Shown: one piece after another, positions 19,952 to 29,276 of the stretch
Numbering within the stretch: position 1 is the stretch's first letter
Layout of the letters: every line of letters starts with the position of its first letter
NCBI GenBank assembly: GCA_030147845.1
Contig: JASBUN010000041.1
Location: forward strand, 1 to 34,629
Length of the DNA: 34,629 nt
DNA from: Gammaproteobacteria bacterium
GTDB lineage: Bacteria; Pseudomonadota; Gammaproteobacteria; JASBUN01
Reading direction: 5' to 3'
The notes under the pieces: model-generated
Told to the model about the DNA's origin: nothing
What the model saw: the letters and a program-made list of their open reading frames with translations, nothing else
Databases searched by the model: none
Made by a program: the position numbers and the translations under genes

Positions 19952-21193
19952 ATGACGTTGATTCGACCTTTTCGTGCGCTTAGGCCGGCCGCTGGCCGCG
20001 CCGAGGATGTGGTAGCGCCACCCTATGACGTACTGAACAGTGATGAGGCGCGCGCGCGCGCGGAAGGGCGTCCGTGGAGTTTTCTGCGAATCTCGAAGCC
20101 GGAGATCGATCTTGCCGAAGGCATCGATCCGCACGACGACGCCGTGTATGCCAAGGGTGCTGAGAATCTGCGGCGTATGGTCGATGAGGGCGTTCTGGTA
20201 CGTGACGCGCGCCCTTGTTACTACGTCTACCGCCTGACCATGGGCGATCATGTACAAACCGGATTGGTTGCGATCGCGTCGGTACGTGATTATGACAGCA
20301 ACCGCATCCGCAAGCATGAATTTACGCGTCCCGATAAAGAGGATGACAGGGTACGGCAAATCGATGAGTTGAACGCGCAGACCGGACCGGTATTCCTAAC
20401 CTATCGGCACGACGCCGCCGTCGACGGTCTCATCCGCAAAGCGACGCAACAAGAACCGGAATATGATTTGACCGCCGACGATGGTATTCGGCATACCGTG
20501 TGGGTAGTCCGTGACGAACCGACCGTCCGTCAGCTAACGGAGCGTTTCGATGCCATGCCGTGTTTGTACATTGCCGACGGACACCATCGGTCCGCGGCAG
20601 CGTCGCGGGTGGCGGCGTTACGACGAGCGGCCAACCCCGACGGTAGCGGTGACGAAGCGTACGATTATTTTCTGTCGGTAGCCTTCCCCGACGATCAAAT
20701 TCGAATACTGGATTACAATCGCCTCATCCGTGACACCAACGGCCTGTCGACCGAGCAGCTGTTACAACGCATACAGGAACGGTTCGACGTCGACGCCGAG
20801 GCGGCGCCAGTACGGCCGCGCCAGGCCGGGGAGTTCGGCTTGTTCATCGCCGATCAGTGGTATCGGCTTAGTATTCACCGCGATCGTGTGCCATCGAGCG
20901 ACCCGGTGGGTCGTTTGGACATCAGCTTACTGTCGAGTCATCTCATCGAACCGGTGCTTGGTATCAGTGACCCGCGCCGGGACAAGCGTATTGACTTCGT
21001 TGGCGGAATCCGTGGTCTCGGCGAGCTGGAAAAACGTGTGCGCAGCGGTGAAATGGCGCTCGCCTTTTCGCTTTATCCGACCAGCTTGGCGGACCTCATG
21101 GCGGTGGCGGATGCCGGCGAGGTAATGCCACCCAAGTCGACGTGGTTCGAACCGAAACTGGCCGACGGGTTGGTTTCACACGTATTAGATTGA
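19952..21193 (+). CDS. DUF1015 family protein
   Basis: The 413-residue product starts MTLIRPFRALRP, has VVAPPYDVLNSDEARA near residue 30, a central HEFTRPDKEDDR, and the conserved ADGHHRSAAASR near residue 216, all marks of the DUF1015 family. The protein is soluble and cytoplasmic. The conserved acidic and His residues suggest an enzyme, but the reaction is not known to me. The ATG at 19952 has AAGGCAG upstream, and the frame upstream of it, back to 19877, lacks family-like sequence. It lies 75 bp after htpX and could be co-transcribed or use its own promoter. Confidence 0.85.
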   Translation: MTLIRPFRALRPAAGRAEDVVAPPYDVLNSDEARARAEGRPWSFLRISKPEIDLAEGIDPHDDAVYAKGAENLRRMVDEGVLVRDARPCYYVYRLTMGDHVQTGLVAIASVRDYDSNRIRKHEFTRPDKEDDRVRQIDELNAQTGPVFLTYRHDAAVDGLIRKATQQEPEYDLTADDGIRHTVWVVRDEPTVRQLTERFDAMPCLYIADGHHRSAAASRVAALRRAANPDGSGDEAYDYFLSVAFPDDQIRILDYNRLIRDTNGLSTEQLLQRIQERFDVDAEAAPVRPRQAGEFGLFIADQWYRLSIHRDRVPSSDPVGRLDISLLSSHLIEPVLGISDPRRDKRIDFVGGIRGLGELEKRVRSGEMALAFSLYPTSLADLMAVADAGEVMPPKSTWFEPKLADGLVSHVLD

Positions 21194-21212
21194 TCGGATG
21201 ACAGCGGGCAGG

Positions 21213-21244
21213 GCGCGTAGCGATGAAATAATTGCGCGCTTTTT
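21213..21244 (+). terminator. Possible terminator of the DUF1015 gene
   Basis: GCGCG at 21213-21217 pairs with CGCGC at 21235-21239 across a 17-base loop and is followed by five T. It lies between the convergent DUF1015 and FimX-like genes. The stem is short. Confidence 0.4.
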
Positions 21245-21275
21245 CCCGTATGTTGTTGTGCTGTCAAAATCCGGC

Positions 21276-23372
21276 TTAGGCTTCTTCGCCTTGGAAATCG
21301 AAGTCCATGGCTTCGCCAGGCGCTTGTAGGAAATGGCCCTGGATGTAGTTTACTCCGCACTGCCAGAGGACGGCGAGACTGCTCGCGTCTTCGACAAATT
21401 CGGCGATAGTCGTTTTCCCCATTGAGTGCGCCATTTCAGTAATCGACTTGACCATGGCCTGCTGTTCCTGGTCATTGGCAAGATCGTGCATGAACGAACC
21501 GTCGATTTTGAGGTAATCCGCCGGTAGGTGCTTGAGTAGTTGGAAAGAGTTCATGCCGTTGCCGAAATGCTCGAGGCTGAACCGACAGTGAAGTTCCTGC
21601 AAACCCTTCAAGAAAGTCTTGGCGTGTTTGAGGTTAGTTACCGCAATGGATTCGGAGATTTCAAATACCAAACTATCGGCGGGCAGACGGGCGGCCTTGA
21701 TCTGTTGACTGAGCCACGATAGCAACGATTCGTCGACTAGGCTCCCGGCGGAGATCTTGACGAACAATGTCGTGTCGTGACCGCCGCGCCGACGTTCGGA
21801 TAACACCAAGATGGCGTTGCGGATGATCCATTTGTCGATTGCCGCGATGAGTCCGTTGCGCTCGGCGACCGGGATGAAGTTGCCGGGACTGATGTCCGCA
21901 CCATCGGTGTCTCGCATGCGCACGAGCACTTCGTAGCGCTCATTGGTTTCACCGTGCAGGCTGGCGATGGGTTGATAGACGAGCGAAAAGCCGTCGTTTT
22001 CCAGCGCCTGGCGAATTAAATGCCCCAGTTGTTGGTCACGTTCCTGGCCGGCGCGTTCGTCGGCGACCGGGTTGTGCAGATGGACGGCGTTGCCGCCCTT
22101 TTTGTGCACCATCTCACAGGCCAGATCGGCGCGAGATAGAACCTCCTGCGCGCCGCTGGTGGCTTCTCCCACCAGGCTGATGCCGATGCTACAGGTCGTT
22201 GTTAGGGACGCACCGGCCACCTCGGCGATGTGGTTTTCGATGGCGCCGCGGATGGTGCCGGCGAGCACCTGCGCGGCATCGGCATTCGTGTCACGTAGCA
22301 ACACGGTGAACGAACTGTCACCGAATCTGGCGGCGACCGAATTTTCGCCGACGTTTTGCTTGATTAGTGTGGCGATGTCGCCGAGCACGAGATCGCAACC
22401 AGCGATTCCCACTGAGTCTTTTATGGTGCGAAAATTATCCGGTTCGATATAGAGCACGCTGCTGGGATGGGCCCCGGCATTTGCGTCGGTGATTGACCGC
22501 TCTAGTTCTTCTACGAAGTATTGCCGATTATATAGTCCGGTAAGCAGATCCTGCTTACTGAGGAATTTGAGTTTATTCTCCAATTCCTTGTTAATCGATT
22601 GGTCGCGGATGATGATTTGCGTACAGGGTTCGCCGTCGATACTGGCTGGAGAAAATTCCATCATGGCATTGAACATGCCCCCGTCCGGACGCATACCCTT
22701 TACTTCCAGCTCGGCAATGCCGCTTTGAATCTTGTCGTGTTGGCGCAGGAAGTCCTTTAGTTTGCCGTGGTCGTCGGGCGCCACCATGTCCATCACCGGC
22801 ATGCCTTCGACGTCTTCAATACTGGTCAGCCCGAACATTTCCAGGTACACGGAATTGGCATAGACGTGCATACCGTCGTGTACGTAGGTGATGGCATCGC
22901 GCGAACTGTCCAGCAATGCGTGGCAGTGCCGTTCGGTTTCCCGCATGGCGTTTTCACTGTGCCGTAATTGGCGGCGCGTTTCCAGCGCAGCGATCTCGCG
23001 GTCCAGGACCAGATGAAACTGCTCGGGATTGTTCTTGGTGACGAGGCCGAACGCGCCGGCTTTCATTACTTCGACCATGAGATCGACATCGAACGCCGTA
23101 GTGACGGCAATTATGATTACGTCCTTTTCGCTGGAGGCGACGGCATCGTGAACCTGGGCGAGCGAAGGCTCTTCAGACTCGACTGAACATAGAATCAGAT
23201 CCAGTGGTTGATCATTTAGCGCCGCGCGCAATTCTTGCTCGTCTTCGGCACCGCCTACGCGGATCGCGTAACCGGCGTTGCGCAGTAGACTGGCGATCAT
23301 CTCGGCGTCGTTGAGCGTGTCTTCAATGATCAAGGTGCGTAGTATTTTTTCTTTGTCCACTCGATTCTCCAT
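21276..23372 (-). CDS. fimX: FimX-like c-di-GMP receptor (REC-PAS-degenerate GGDEF-EAL)
   Basis: The 698-residue product has a receiver-like domain (about 10-125), PAS (about 145-265), GGDEF (about 275-435) and EAL (about 445-690). All three signalling sites are degenerate. The receiver has LCSVESE where the phosphorylated Asp should be. GGDEF reads FGDSSF (350-355). EAL reads EVL (481-483), the catalytic Asn is Lys (FVKIS, 539) and the DDFG motif is EHFG (601-604). Order, length and the GDSxF/EVL pair match Pseudomonas FimX, a c-di-GMP receptor that controls type IV pilus assembly and twitching. Q467, E481, R485 and E658 could still hold c-di-GMP. It is therefore a receptor rather than a cyclase or phosphodiesterase. 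It is a single-gene unit convergent with the DUF1015 gene. Confidence 0.82.
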   Translation of the reverse strand: MENRVDKEKILRTLIIEDTLNDAEMIASLLRNAGYAIRVGGAEDEQELRAALNDQPLDLILCSVESEEPSLAQVHDAVASSEKDVIIIAVTTAFDVDLMVEVMKAGAFGLVTKNNPEQFHLVLDREIAALETRRQLRHSENAMRETERHCHALLDSSRDAITYVHDGMHVYANSVYLEMFGLTSIEDVEGMPVMDMVAPDDHGKLKDFLRQHDKIQSGIAELEVKGMRPDGGMFNAMMEFSPASIDGEPCTQIIIRDQSINKELENKLKFLSKQDLLTGLYNRQYFVEELERSITDANAGAHPSSVLYIEPDNFRTIKDSVGIAGCDLVLGDIATLIKQNVGENSVAARFGDSSFTVLLRDTNADAAQVLAGTIRGAIENHIAEVAGASLTTTCSIGISLVGEATSGAQEVLSRADLACEMVHKKGGNAVHLHNPVADERAGQERDQQLGHLIRQALENDGFSLVYQPIASLHGETNERYEVLVRMRDTDGADISPGNFIPVAERNGLIAAIDKWIIRNAILVLSERRRGGHDTTLFVKISAGSLVDESLLSWLSQQIKAARLPADSLVFEISESIAVTNLKHAKTFLKGLQELHCRFSLEHFGNGMNSFQLLKHLPADYLKIDGSFMHDLANDQEQQAMVKSITEMAHSMGKTTIAEFVEDASSLAVLWQCGVNYIQGHFLQAPGEAMDFDFQGEEA

Positions 23373-24002
23373 TCACGGATGCGGCACGGTGCGTGCGTTT
23401 ACCCATGTACCGCCACTACGCCAGACATGCCGACGGCGTCCCCGGACCGCAGTAGCGATTCGGCGGCTCAATGCGGGACCGGGATTTCCTGTCCGAAAAA
23501 CGCCGCGCGGCTTGGCTCCTGTGTCAATAGCCATGACCCGGAGGCCCCTGCCGGGCGCTGTTGCGATGCGCGCCGTCGGCGGGGTAGGTGCGCTGATCCG
23601 CCGATAGTTGTACCGAATTTATGGCTCCATTTCCAGCATCGATCGGACCGGGTACACGATCCGCGCGCGGTGTTAGATCCGCCGCTGTCTCGACTTTGTG
23701 TCTTCCTGATCCCCGTTAGCGGCCGAAATTGCTGAACATTTACTGCGCAGCTGCTGGGCAGGGTCCGTGCAAAGCGCTGGCGCAGGCAGGCCTACGTGCC
23801 ATAATTGGCAGGCAGGAAGCGTAACCCGACCTTGTGGCATAATTAACCTTGCGGTACAGGTGTAGGAGTATGCTCCGAAAGTGGTCGGCGCGCCGCGAGT
23901 ACGTATCAGTGCGGAGCCGGTATGGAGGTGTTGGCTATGGCCAGGGAACAAGGATCGAATTGCCGCCGCCTTAACACGGCTAAACCCGAAGTGGAGATTG
24001 CG
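23373..24002. other. Long intergenic region between fimX and a GNAT gene
   Basis: The region between the divergent fimX and acetyltransferase genes holds only compositional open frames without ribosome sites. I looked for a c-di-GMP riboswitch upstream of fimX and did not recognise one. Two short A/T-rich blocks with CATAAT lie at about 23800 and 23838, and GGAG-TATG-CTCC forms a tiny hairpin near 23865. None could be assigned to a promoter with a matching -35. Confidence 0.4.
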
Positions 24003-24524
24003 ATGCAAAGTATCACGGTTAGAGCGGAGAGCGCCGACGATATCAAGGCCATTGATGTCGTGCATCTGAGCGCCTTCCAGGGTGACGACGAAGTGGGCCT
24101 GATCGGCGAGCTGCGCCAGTCGGCCGGGTTTAATCCTGCGCTGTCGCTAGTGGCCGAATTTCACAATCGAATTGTGGGCCATATCTTGTTGACCAAGGTG
24201 CGTCTGCAACGCGATCACGGGGGTGTGGACATCCTTGCACTGGCGCCCATGGCGGTGGTGCCATCGCAGTCGCACCGCGGTATCGGCAGTGAGCTGGTGC
24301 ACTCGGCAATCGAGGGCGCACGCAAACTGGACTATGGCGCCATCGTCGTGGTGGGGCATCCGGAGTTCTACCAAAGGCTGGGTTTTACGCCGGCGTCGCG
24401 CTGGAACTTGCGCTGCAATCTGCCGGTGCCGGAGGATGCACTGACGGCGGTCGAACTCGATAAAGGTGTATTGACGCAAGGCGGAAACGTTATCTATCCG
24501 TCGCAATTCCAGCGCGTTTATTGA
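24003..24524 (+). CDS. GNAT family N-acetyltransferase, YhbS-like
   Basis: The 173-residue product is a single GNAT domain that would transfer an acetyl group from acetyl-CoA to an amine. The acetyl-CoA loop is in MAVVPSQSHRGIGSELV. VVGHPEFYQRLGFTPASRWNLRC is the C-terminal signature of the COG3153/YhbS group. The ATG at 24003 has TGGAG upstream. An upstream in-frame start at 23922 adds 27 residues unlike the family. The substrate is unknown. Its neighbours on both sides run on the opposite strand. Confidence 0.85.
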   Translation: MQSITVRAESADDIKAIDVVHLSAFQGDDEVGLIGELRQSAGFNPALSLVAEFHNRIVGHILLTKVRLQRDHGGVDILALAPMAVVPSQSHRGIGSELVHSAIEGARKLDYGAIVVVGHPEFYQRLGFTPASRWNLRCNLPVPEDALTAVELDKGVLTQGGNVIYPSQFQRVY

Positions 24525-24557
24525 CCCTCATCAACTCTGCTGAAGCCCGTCTGGCCG

Positions 24558-26342
24558 CTATAACACGCGCAATCGGCCGAGCGGTGTCAGTACGCCGTCG
24601 GCAGTATCTTCGGCCGGTTTTTCGGCCACTGTGACATATTGGAAGCGGGCAAAGTTGCCGGTGTTTTCCGTCTGCCGTGTAAGCTGAACGCTGGTCAGCC
24701 GATCATTTTCCCGAATCACGATGCTGTCTCCGACCTTGTGATGCAAGGCCGACATCAACAGCGTGGGCGGTTGGTCGATGGCCTTGATTGCCGGCAGTTT
24801 CAGGCAACTGAACGTGTGTTTCTCATTGGTCGATTGCCGTGCCGGGCGTGCGCTGAGAGCGAGTGCATGCGGTGCGAGGACTTGTACACCGAGGCGCACA
24901 CTCTGATGTTTTTGATACTGCATCCACCGGACCACGCCAATGCACCACCGAGCCAGCGCACCTTCGCCCTCACGAATGCCGACCAACTCACCGACTTGTG
25001 CCGGCGACGGTTGCTCCTGCCCCCATTCCAAGCAGTATCCACCGGCGCTGACATTGATGGTCTGCCAATGGTGTGCGGCATAGGTTGGCTCAGGCAACGG
25101 TGAGGGTTGTTCTTTCGTTTCCTCGAGCCCGACGATGTGAATAGTAGGTGGAAAACTCTGTACCCAGGTATTTTTTCGGTAGCTGGCCAGTTCGCTGAGC
25201 AACGGTGTGATGGTGAATTGGGTGTAAGTCTCTGACGAGGCGTCGTCGGTCATGGTCATTTCTTGCACGGCAACCGACGATTCCTCGGTCACACTGGATC
25301 GAGTTATCAAGTGATGCGTGGTGTTCAAGCCGACCGCGAGCTCGACATTCGTACTGCGTACCGCGCGTGAGAATACGCGTCGTGTGCGCTGCTCCCAGGC
25401 CAGCAATAACCGGCGTAGCAGCGGATATGTCAGACCGCCGGCGACCGCAATATCGACGTCGCCGTCATGCAGCCGCGCTAACTCCGATCGCAACGCTTCG
25501 ACTAAACGCCCCAGATGCACTTTACGCACGTAGCGGGCGGCGGACGGCTCGGCTGTCGTCACGCTGCCCGGGGCGATGTCGGCGTTGAGGCGGCAATAGA
25601 AATAGCCGGCCTCAGGCGCGCTCCGTGGTGTCACCGGCTGTAGATTCACGAGCTCGGTCCAGCGTTCGGCAGCACGCGACAGTTGTTCCACTTCTCCCTG
25701 GCGCAGTCGGTAAGGATCACTAAGCGCGAGCAGTACGATGTGTTTGTAGGCGCTAACGATATCGGTGGCCGGTACGCTGGCGTCACGCAGCGGTAAATCG
25801 CTTAATTTCTTGGATTCGGCGTAGTAATACAGTAGATGAGCTTCTTGCCATAGGCGGCGCGGATGGGGCGCGTACAAGCGGTAGGAACCGAGTAGTAAAC
25901 GATCCAATAGCCGCAAGGCGCGAAACAATGCCCAGGTGAGTAGCTTTTTGTCGTAACGTCCGCGTTCGGCCAGAATGTCGACCACCACGCGTTTGTAGCC
26001 ACCGGCCAGTGATTGCAACATGGCTGTCAGTTGGTCGGCGACCGCCAGGCTCTTCGGCGTGAGCGGTAGACTACGCCCGAGCATGGTCGCTTCCAGTCCT
26101 TCCGCCACCTGCATGGTTTGCGCGCGGATTGACTCCAGCAACCGATAGCGCTGTGACGCCGGAACGGTGGCGCGGTTCGCCCGCTCCAGGAATGCGCTGA
26201 TGTGTTCGGCGGATTTGGCGCCGTCCGCCAGCGGCAGGTGTTGCAGCCATAGATGCACTGTGCGTTCGCGCAAATCCGGCTCGTCACCACTGCCGTCCGG
26301 CGCGGTGACATGGAATCCGAACGTGTCTGTCAGGTCCACCAT
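24558..26342 (-). CDS. Large protein with PilZ-like C-terminal part, function unknown
   Basis: The 594-residue product is helical and soluble for its first two thirds, with LLRRLLLAWEQRTRRVFSRAVRS around residue 310. A beta-rich segment follows: INVSAGGYCLEW, VGELVGIREGEG, WCIGVVRWM and SVRLGVQVLAPHA. This looks like a PilZ fold with the NxSxxG motif, but the RxxxR motif that grips c-di-GMP is not visible in front of it, so binding is doubtful. The last 90 residues contain more beta strands. There is no signal peptide or transmembrane helix. It stands alone. It may be an effector in the same c-di-GMP circuit as the FimX-like protein, but that rests only on proximity and fold. Confidence 0.65.
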   Translation of the reverse strand: MVDLTDTFGFHVTAPDGSGDEPDLRERTVHLWLQHLPLADGAKSAEHISAFLERANRATVPASQRYRLLESIRAQTMQVAEGLEATMLGRSLPLTPKSLAVADQLTAMLQSLAGGYKRVVVDILAERGRYDKKLLTWALFRALRLLDRLLLGSYRLYAPHPRRLWQEAHLLYYYAESKKLSDLPLRDASVPATDIVSAYKHIVLLALSDPYRLRQGEVEQLSRAAERWTELVNLQPVTPRSAPEAGYFYCRLNADIAPGSVTTAEPSAARYVRKVHLGRLVEALRSELARLHDGDVDIAVAGGLTYPLLRRLLLAWEQRTRRVFSRAVRSTNVELAVGLNTTHHLITRSSVTEESSVAVQEMTMTDDASSETYTQFTITPLLSELASYRKNTWVQSFPPTIHIVGLEETKEQPSPLPEPTYAAHHWQTINVSAGGYCLEWGQEQPSPAQVGELVGIREGEGALARWCIGVVRWMQYQKHQSVRLGVQVLAPHALALSARPARQSTNEKHTFSCLKLPAIKAIDQPPTLLMSALHHKVGDSIVIRENDRLTSVQLTRQTENTGNFARFQYVTVAEKPAEDTADGVLTPLGRLRVL

Positions 26343-26522
26343 GGCTGCTTTGCCGCCTCTGCGAAATTTCCAGTGTGTATGCGGTCCCGCATGCGAGCGC
26401 GGGTGTGTCCTTTACTGTATATGATCAGTTAGGTTTGTAGCCGAGACAATACATCTTAGGCAATAGGGCTTTGCCGCCGTTCGTCGCGTGCTTCCTGCCG
26501 CTGGTCATAAAAATACTAAGTT

Positions 26523-27533
26523 TCAATAAGATATGAGGCTTTTCCCGCTCGCGCCAAAAATTTCACGGACCAATTTGGGCACCAGAAAGCCGGGCAGGCA
26601 GGCATTTAAGCCGCTCATCAGCGCAGCCGCCTCGGACTCGGGGACGTCAAAATGGGCCGCACCTTGCACTCGATCGAGCAGGTGCAGGTAATAGGGCAGT
26701 ACGCCGAGCGCAAACAACCGTTCAGATAGCGCCGCCAGCACTTCGACCGAGTCGTTGACGCCACGCAACAGCACCGATTGGTTGAGCAGCGTGACGCCGG
26801 CGTCGCGCAGACGCGCCAGTGCCGCGGCGACGCGGTCGTCCAGCTCCTGGGCGTGGTTGGCGTGTATCACCATCACCGCTTGCAGGCGTCCGCCGCTCAG
26901 CCATGCCAGCAAGTCGCTGGTGATGCGCTCCGGTATCACCACCGGTAGGCGCGTATGCACGCGCAGACGCTTGAGGTGCGCGATAGTGTTCAGCTGCTCA
27001 GCCAATGCCGCCAGCCTTGCATCCGTCAGAGACAATGGGTCGCCGCCGCTGAGGATGACCTCGCCGATGCTGCTATCGGATTCGATATAGTCAAGCGCGC
27101 CGCGCCATTGCCCGGCCGCCGGGTTGGCCGTCGTATACGGGAAATGGCGCCGAAAGCAGTAGCGGCAATGGATCGCGCAGGCGCCGGTGGTGACCAATAG
27201 CACGCGACCGTGATATTTGTGCAGCACGCCGGGGGCGGCCATGGCATCGAGATCGCCGACCGGGTCGTGCGCGTAGCCGGGGGTCTGGTCCCATTCCGCG
27301 CCCAGCGGCAGCACTTGGCGCAGCAGCGGGTCGTGCGCGTCACCCGGACGCATGCGCGCGACGTAGTCGCGCGGCGCGCGCAACGGGAACAGGCGCGCGG
27401 CGCGCCGGGCGGCATCCAGCCATTGGTCGTCCAAGCGCAGCACTTGCAGTAGTTCGGCGGGGTCGGAAATGGCTTGCTGCAGCGCGGTTTGCCAGCCGGG
27501 TATCTGCCGCACGGCATCGATTCGCGTTATCAT
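26523..27533 (-). CDS. epmB: EF-P beta-lysylation radical SAM enzyme EpmB
   Basis: EpmB is a lysine 2,3-aminomutase relative that makes (R)-beta-lysine for modification of EF-P. The 336-residue product has the radical SAM cluster motif C119-x3-C123-x2-C126 in [17 protein letters not shown], then [12 protein letters not shown] and an N-terminal region typical of EpmB. The ATG at 27533 gives the expected [15 protein letters not shown] start. An upstream start at 27572 adds 13 residues that overlap the efp control region. It is divergent from efp, with 63 bp between start codons. Its position next to efp and epmA supports EpmB over a catabolic aminomutase. Confidence 0.95.
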   Translation of the reverse strand: MITRIDAVRQIPGWQTALQQAISDPAELLQVLRLDDQWLDAARRAARLFPLRAPRDYVARMRPGDAHDPLLRQVLPLGAEWDQTPGYAHDPVGDLDAMAAPGVLHKYHGRVLLVTTGACAIHCRYCFRRHFPYTTANPAAGQWRGALDYIESDSSIGEVILSGGDPLSLTDARLAALAEQLNTIAHLKRLRVHTRLPVVIPERITSDLLAWLSGGRLQAVMVIHANHAQELDDRVAAALARLRDAGVTLLNQSVLLRGVNDSVEVLAALSERLFALGVLPYYLHLLDRVQGAAHFDVPESEAAALMSGLNACLPGFLVPKLVREIFGASGKSLISY

Positions 27534-27596
27534 AGCGCGCTGCGCGGTTGCGCCAACGGCACTCGCGCGCATATCAACGGTGAACGGTGGGTTTTC

Positions 27597-28166
27597 ATGG
27601 CTACGTATAGTACTAACGAATTCAAGAGCGGTCTAAAGATCATGCTCGATAACGACCCTTACACGATTGTCGAGAATGAATTCGTCAAACCGGGTAAAGG
27701 GCAGGCGTTCAGCCGCGTCAAGGTGCGTAATCTCAAGACCGGACGTGTGATCGACCGCACCTTCAAGTCGGGCGAAACCGTCGAGGCGGCCGACGTGCAT
27801 GAAACCGAGATGCAATATCTGTATAGCGATGGCGAATTTTGGCATTTCATGGATCCGGCCTCGTACGAACAACTGGCCGCCGACGCGAATGCCGTGGGCG
27901 ATTCGAGCAAATGGCTCAAAGAGCAGGATTTTTGCCAGCTGACGTTGTGGAACGGCGTGCCCATTAGCGTCACGCCGCCCAACTTTGTCGTTTTGGCGGT
28001 CACCGAAACCGATCCGGGTGTGCGCGGCGATACCTCGGGCGGCGGCGGTAAGCCCGCTACCCTGGAGACCGGCGCCGTGGTGCGGGTGCCGCTATTCATT
28101 GATATCGGCGAAGTGCTCAAGGTCGATACGCGTACCGGTGAGTACGTCTCGCGCGCCAAAGAATGA
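27597..28166 (+). CDS. efp: Translation elongation factor P
   Basis: EF-P binds stalled ribosomes between the P and E sites and speeds peptide-bond formation at proline runs. The 189-residue product begins [15 protein letters not shown] and carries K34 in [10 protein letters not shown], the lysine that EpmA and EpmB modify in E. coli. Domain III ends with [13 protein letters not shown]. The ATG at 27597 is chosen by homology; an in-frame start at 27474 would run into the epmB coding region. It lies 53 bp before epmA. Confidence 0.97.
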   Translation: MATYSTNEFKSGLKIMLDNDPYTIVENEFVKPGKGQAFSRVKVRNLKTGRVIDRTFKSGETVEAADVHETEMQYLYSDGEFWHFMDPASYEQLAADANAVGDSSKWLKEQDFCQLTLWNGVPISVTPPNFVVLAVTETDPGVRGDTSGGGGKPATLETGAVVRVPLFIDIGEVLKVDTRTGEYVSRAKE

Positions 28167-28219
28167 CGCCGCCTGCGATCTGCCAAGATCGGCTTGGTAG
28201 TTAAACAGCGGAGCGGCAC

Positions 28220-29227
28220 GTGCATAATAACGGTAACGAAACGGCATGGATGCCGGAGGCGAGCATCGATACGCTGCGCGCACGCGCTGCGCTGCTGGGC
28301 GAAATACGCGATTTTTTTGCTCAGCGCGACGTACTTGAGGTGGAAACACCGGTGTTGTCGCGCGCCGGCAGCGTCGATGCGCACATCGATAGTTTCGCCA
28401 CTTGCTACACCGGCCCCGGCGCCGCGCATGGCCAAACCCGTTTTCTACACACCTCGCCTGAATTCCCTATGAAGCGTCTGCTGGCCGCCGCCAGCGGGCC
28501 GATCTACCAGATCTGCCGCGTGTTTCGCGATGGTGAGGCCGGGCGTTTACACAATCCCGAATTTACCCTGCTGGAATGGTACCGTCCGGGATACGACCAT
28601 CACCGCTTGATGGACGAAGTCGAAGCGCTTCTGACTGCGCTGCTCGGACAACGGCTGCAACTGGCAACCGCGCAGCGCATGACTTATGCGCAGGCGTTTG
28701 AACGTTTTGCCGGGCTGAATCCGCACCAGGCCGACGGCGACGATTTGGCGCGTTGGGCGCTCGCTCACGACCTCAGTGTGCCGGCGAGTTTTTTGCACGG
28801 CGGCGCCGACCGTGACGCTTGGTTGGATTTGATTTTGAGCCAGTGTATCGAGCCAAAGCTGGGCAGCGGCCGGTTGTTGCTGCTGTATGATTATCCCGCC
28901 AGTCAAGCCGCGCTGGCCCGCGTCCGGCCCGGACAACCGCCGCTGGCCGAGCGTTTCGAGGTCTATCTCGATGGCATCGAGTTGGCCAACGGCTTTCACG
29001 AATTGACCGACGCCGAGGAACAGGCTGCGCGTTTTGTCGACGACCAACGGCGGCGGGCACGCATGGGTCGCCCAAGCGTCGACGCTGACCAGAACTTGAT
29101 ACAGGCCATGCGCCACGGCTTGCCGGCCTGCGCCGGGGTTGCGGTCGGCATCGACCGTGTAGTCATGTTGGCGCTGCGTTGCGCGACGGTGGCGCAAGTG
29201 ATGGCTTTTCCATGGCCGCGGGCATAG
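28220..29227 (+). CDS. epmA: EF-P lysine ligase EpmA (GenX/PoxA)
   Basis: EpmA is a truncated lysyl-tRNA synthetase paralogue that attaches (R)-beta-lysine to K34 of EF-P. The 335-residue product keeps class II motifs (EVETPVLSRAGS, TSPEFPMKRLL, RVFRDGEAGRLHNPEFTLLEWY) and the C-terminal AGVAVGIDRVVML, and lacks the anticodon-binding domain. The start is a GTG at 28220 with GGAG 6 bases upstream; NETAWMPEASI then aligns with the SETASWQPSASI start of E. coli EpmA. An ATG at 28250 would trim the conserved N-terminus. It follows efp in the same orientation. Confidence 0.95.
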   Translation: MHNNGNETAWMPEASIDTLRARAALLGEIRDFFAQRDVLEVETPVLSRAGSVDAHIDSFATCYTGPGAAHGQTRFLHTSPEFPMKRLLAAASGPIYQICRVFRDGEAGRLHNPEFTLLEWYRPGYDHHRLMDEVEALLTALLGQRLQLATAQRMTYAQAFERFAGLNPHQADGDDLARWALAHDLSVPASFLHGGADRDAWLDLILSQCIEPKLGSGRLLLLYDYPASQAALARVRPGQPPLAERFEVYLDGIELANGFHELTDAEEQAARFVDDQRRRARMGRPSVDADQNLIQAMRHGLPACAGVAVGIDRVVMLALRCATVAQVMAFPWPRA

Positions 29228-29264
29228 CATGCCGCGGTGCTGATCCGCGCTTCGATCGGCATGC
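29227..29264. terminator. Inverted repeat between convergent epmA and psd
   Basis: GCATGCCG at 29227-29234 pairs exactly with CGGCATGC at 29257-29264, spanning the 49 bp between two convergent genes. There is no T-tract on either side, so a bidirectional terminator is only a suggestion. Confidence 0.35.
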
Positions 29265-29276
29265 GGCGCGACGGCG

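Noticed and set aside
23373..23600. c-di-GMP riboswitch upstream of fimX
   Set aside because: A CCGGAGGCCCC-like block drew attention, but the conserved core of the GEMM riboswitch could not be laid out.
23278..23735. Plus-strand open frames upstream of fimX
   Set aside because: They have arginine- and proline-rich translations with no ribosome site, and partly overlap fimX.
26350..26372. Fourth copy of the repeat found at 202-665
   Set aside because: Only a short string (GCCTCTGCGA) matches, with no inverted partner nearby.
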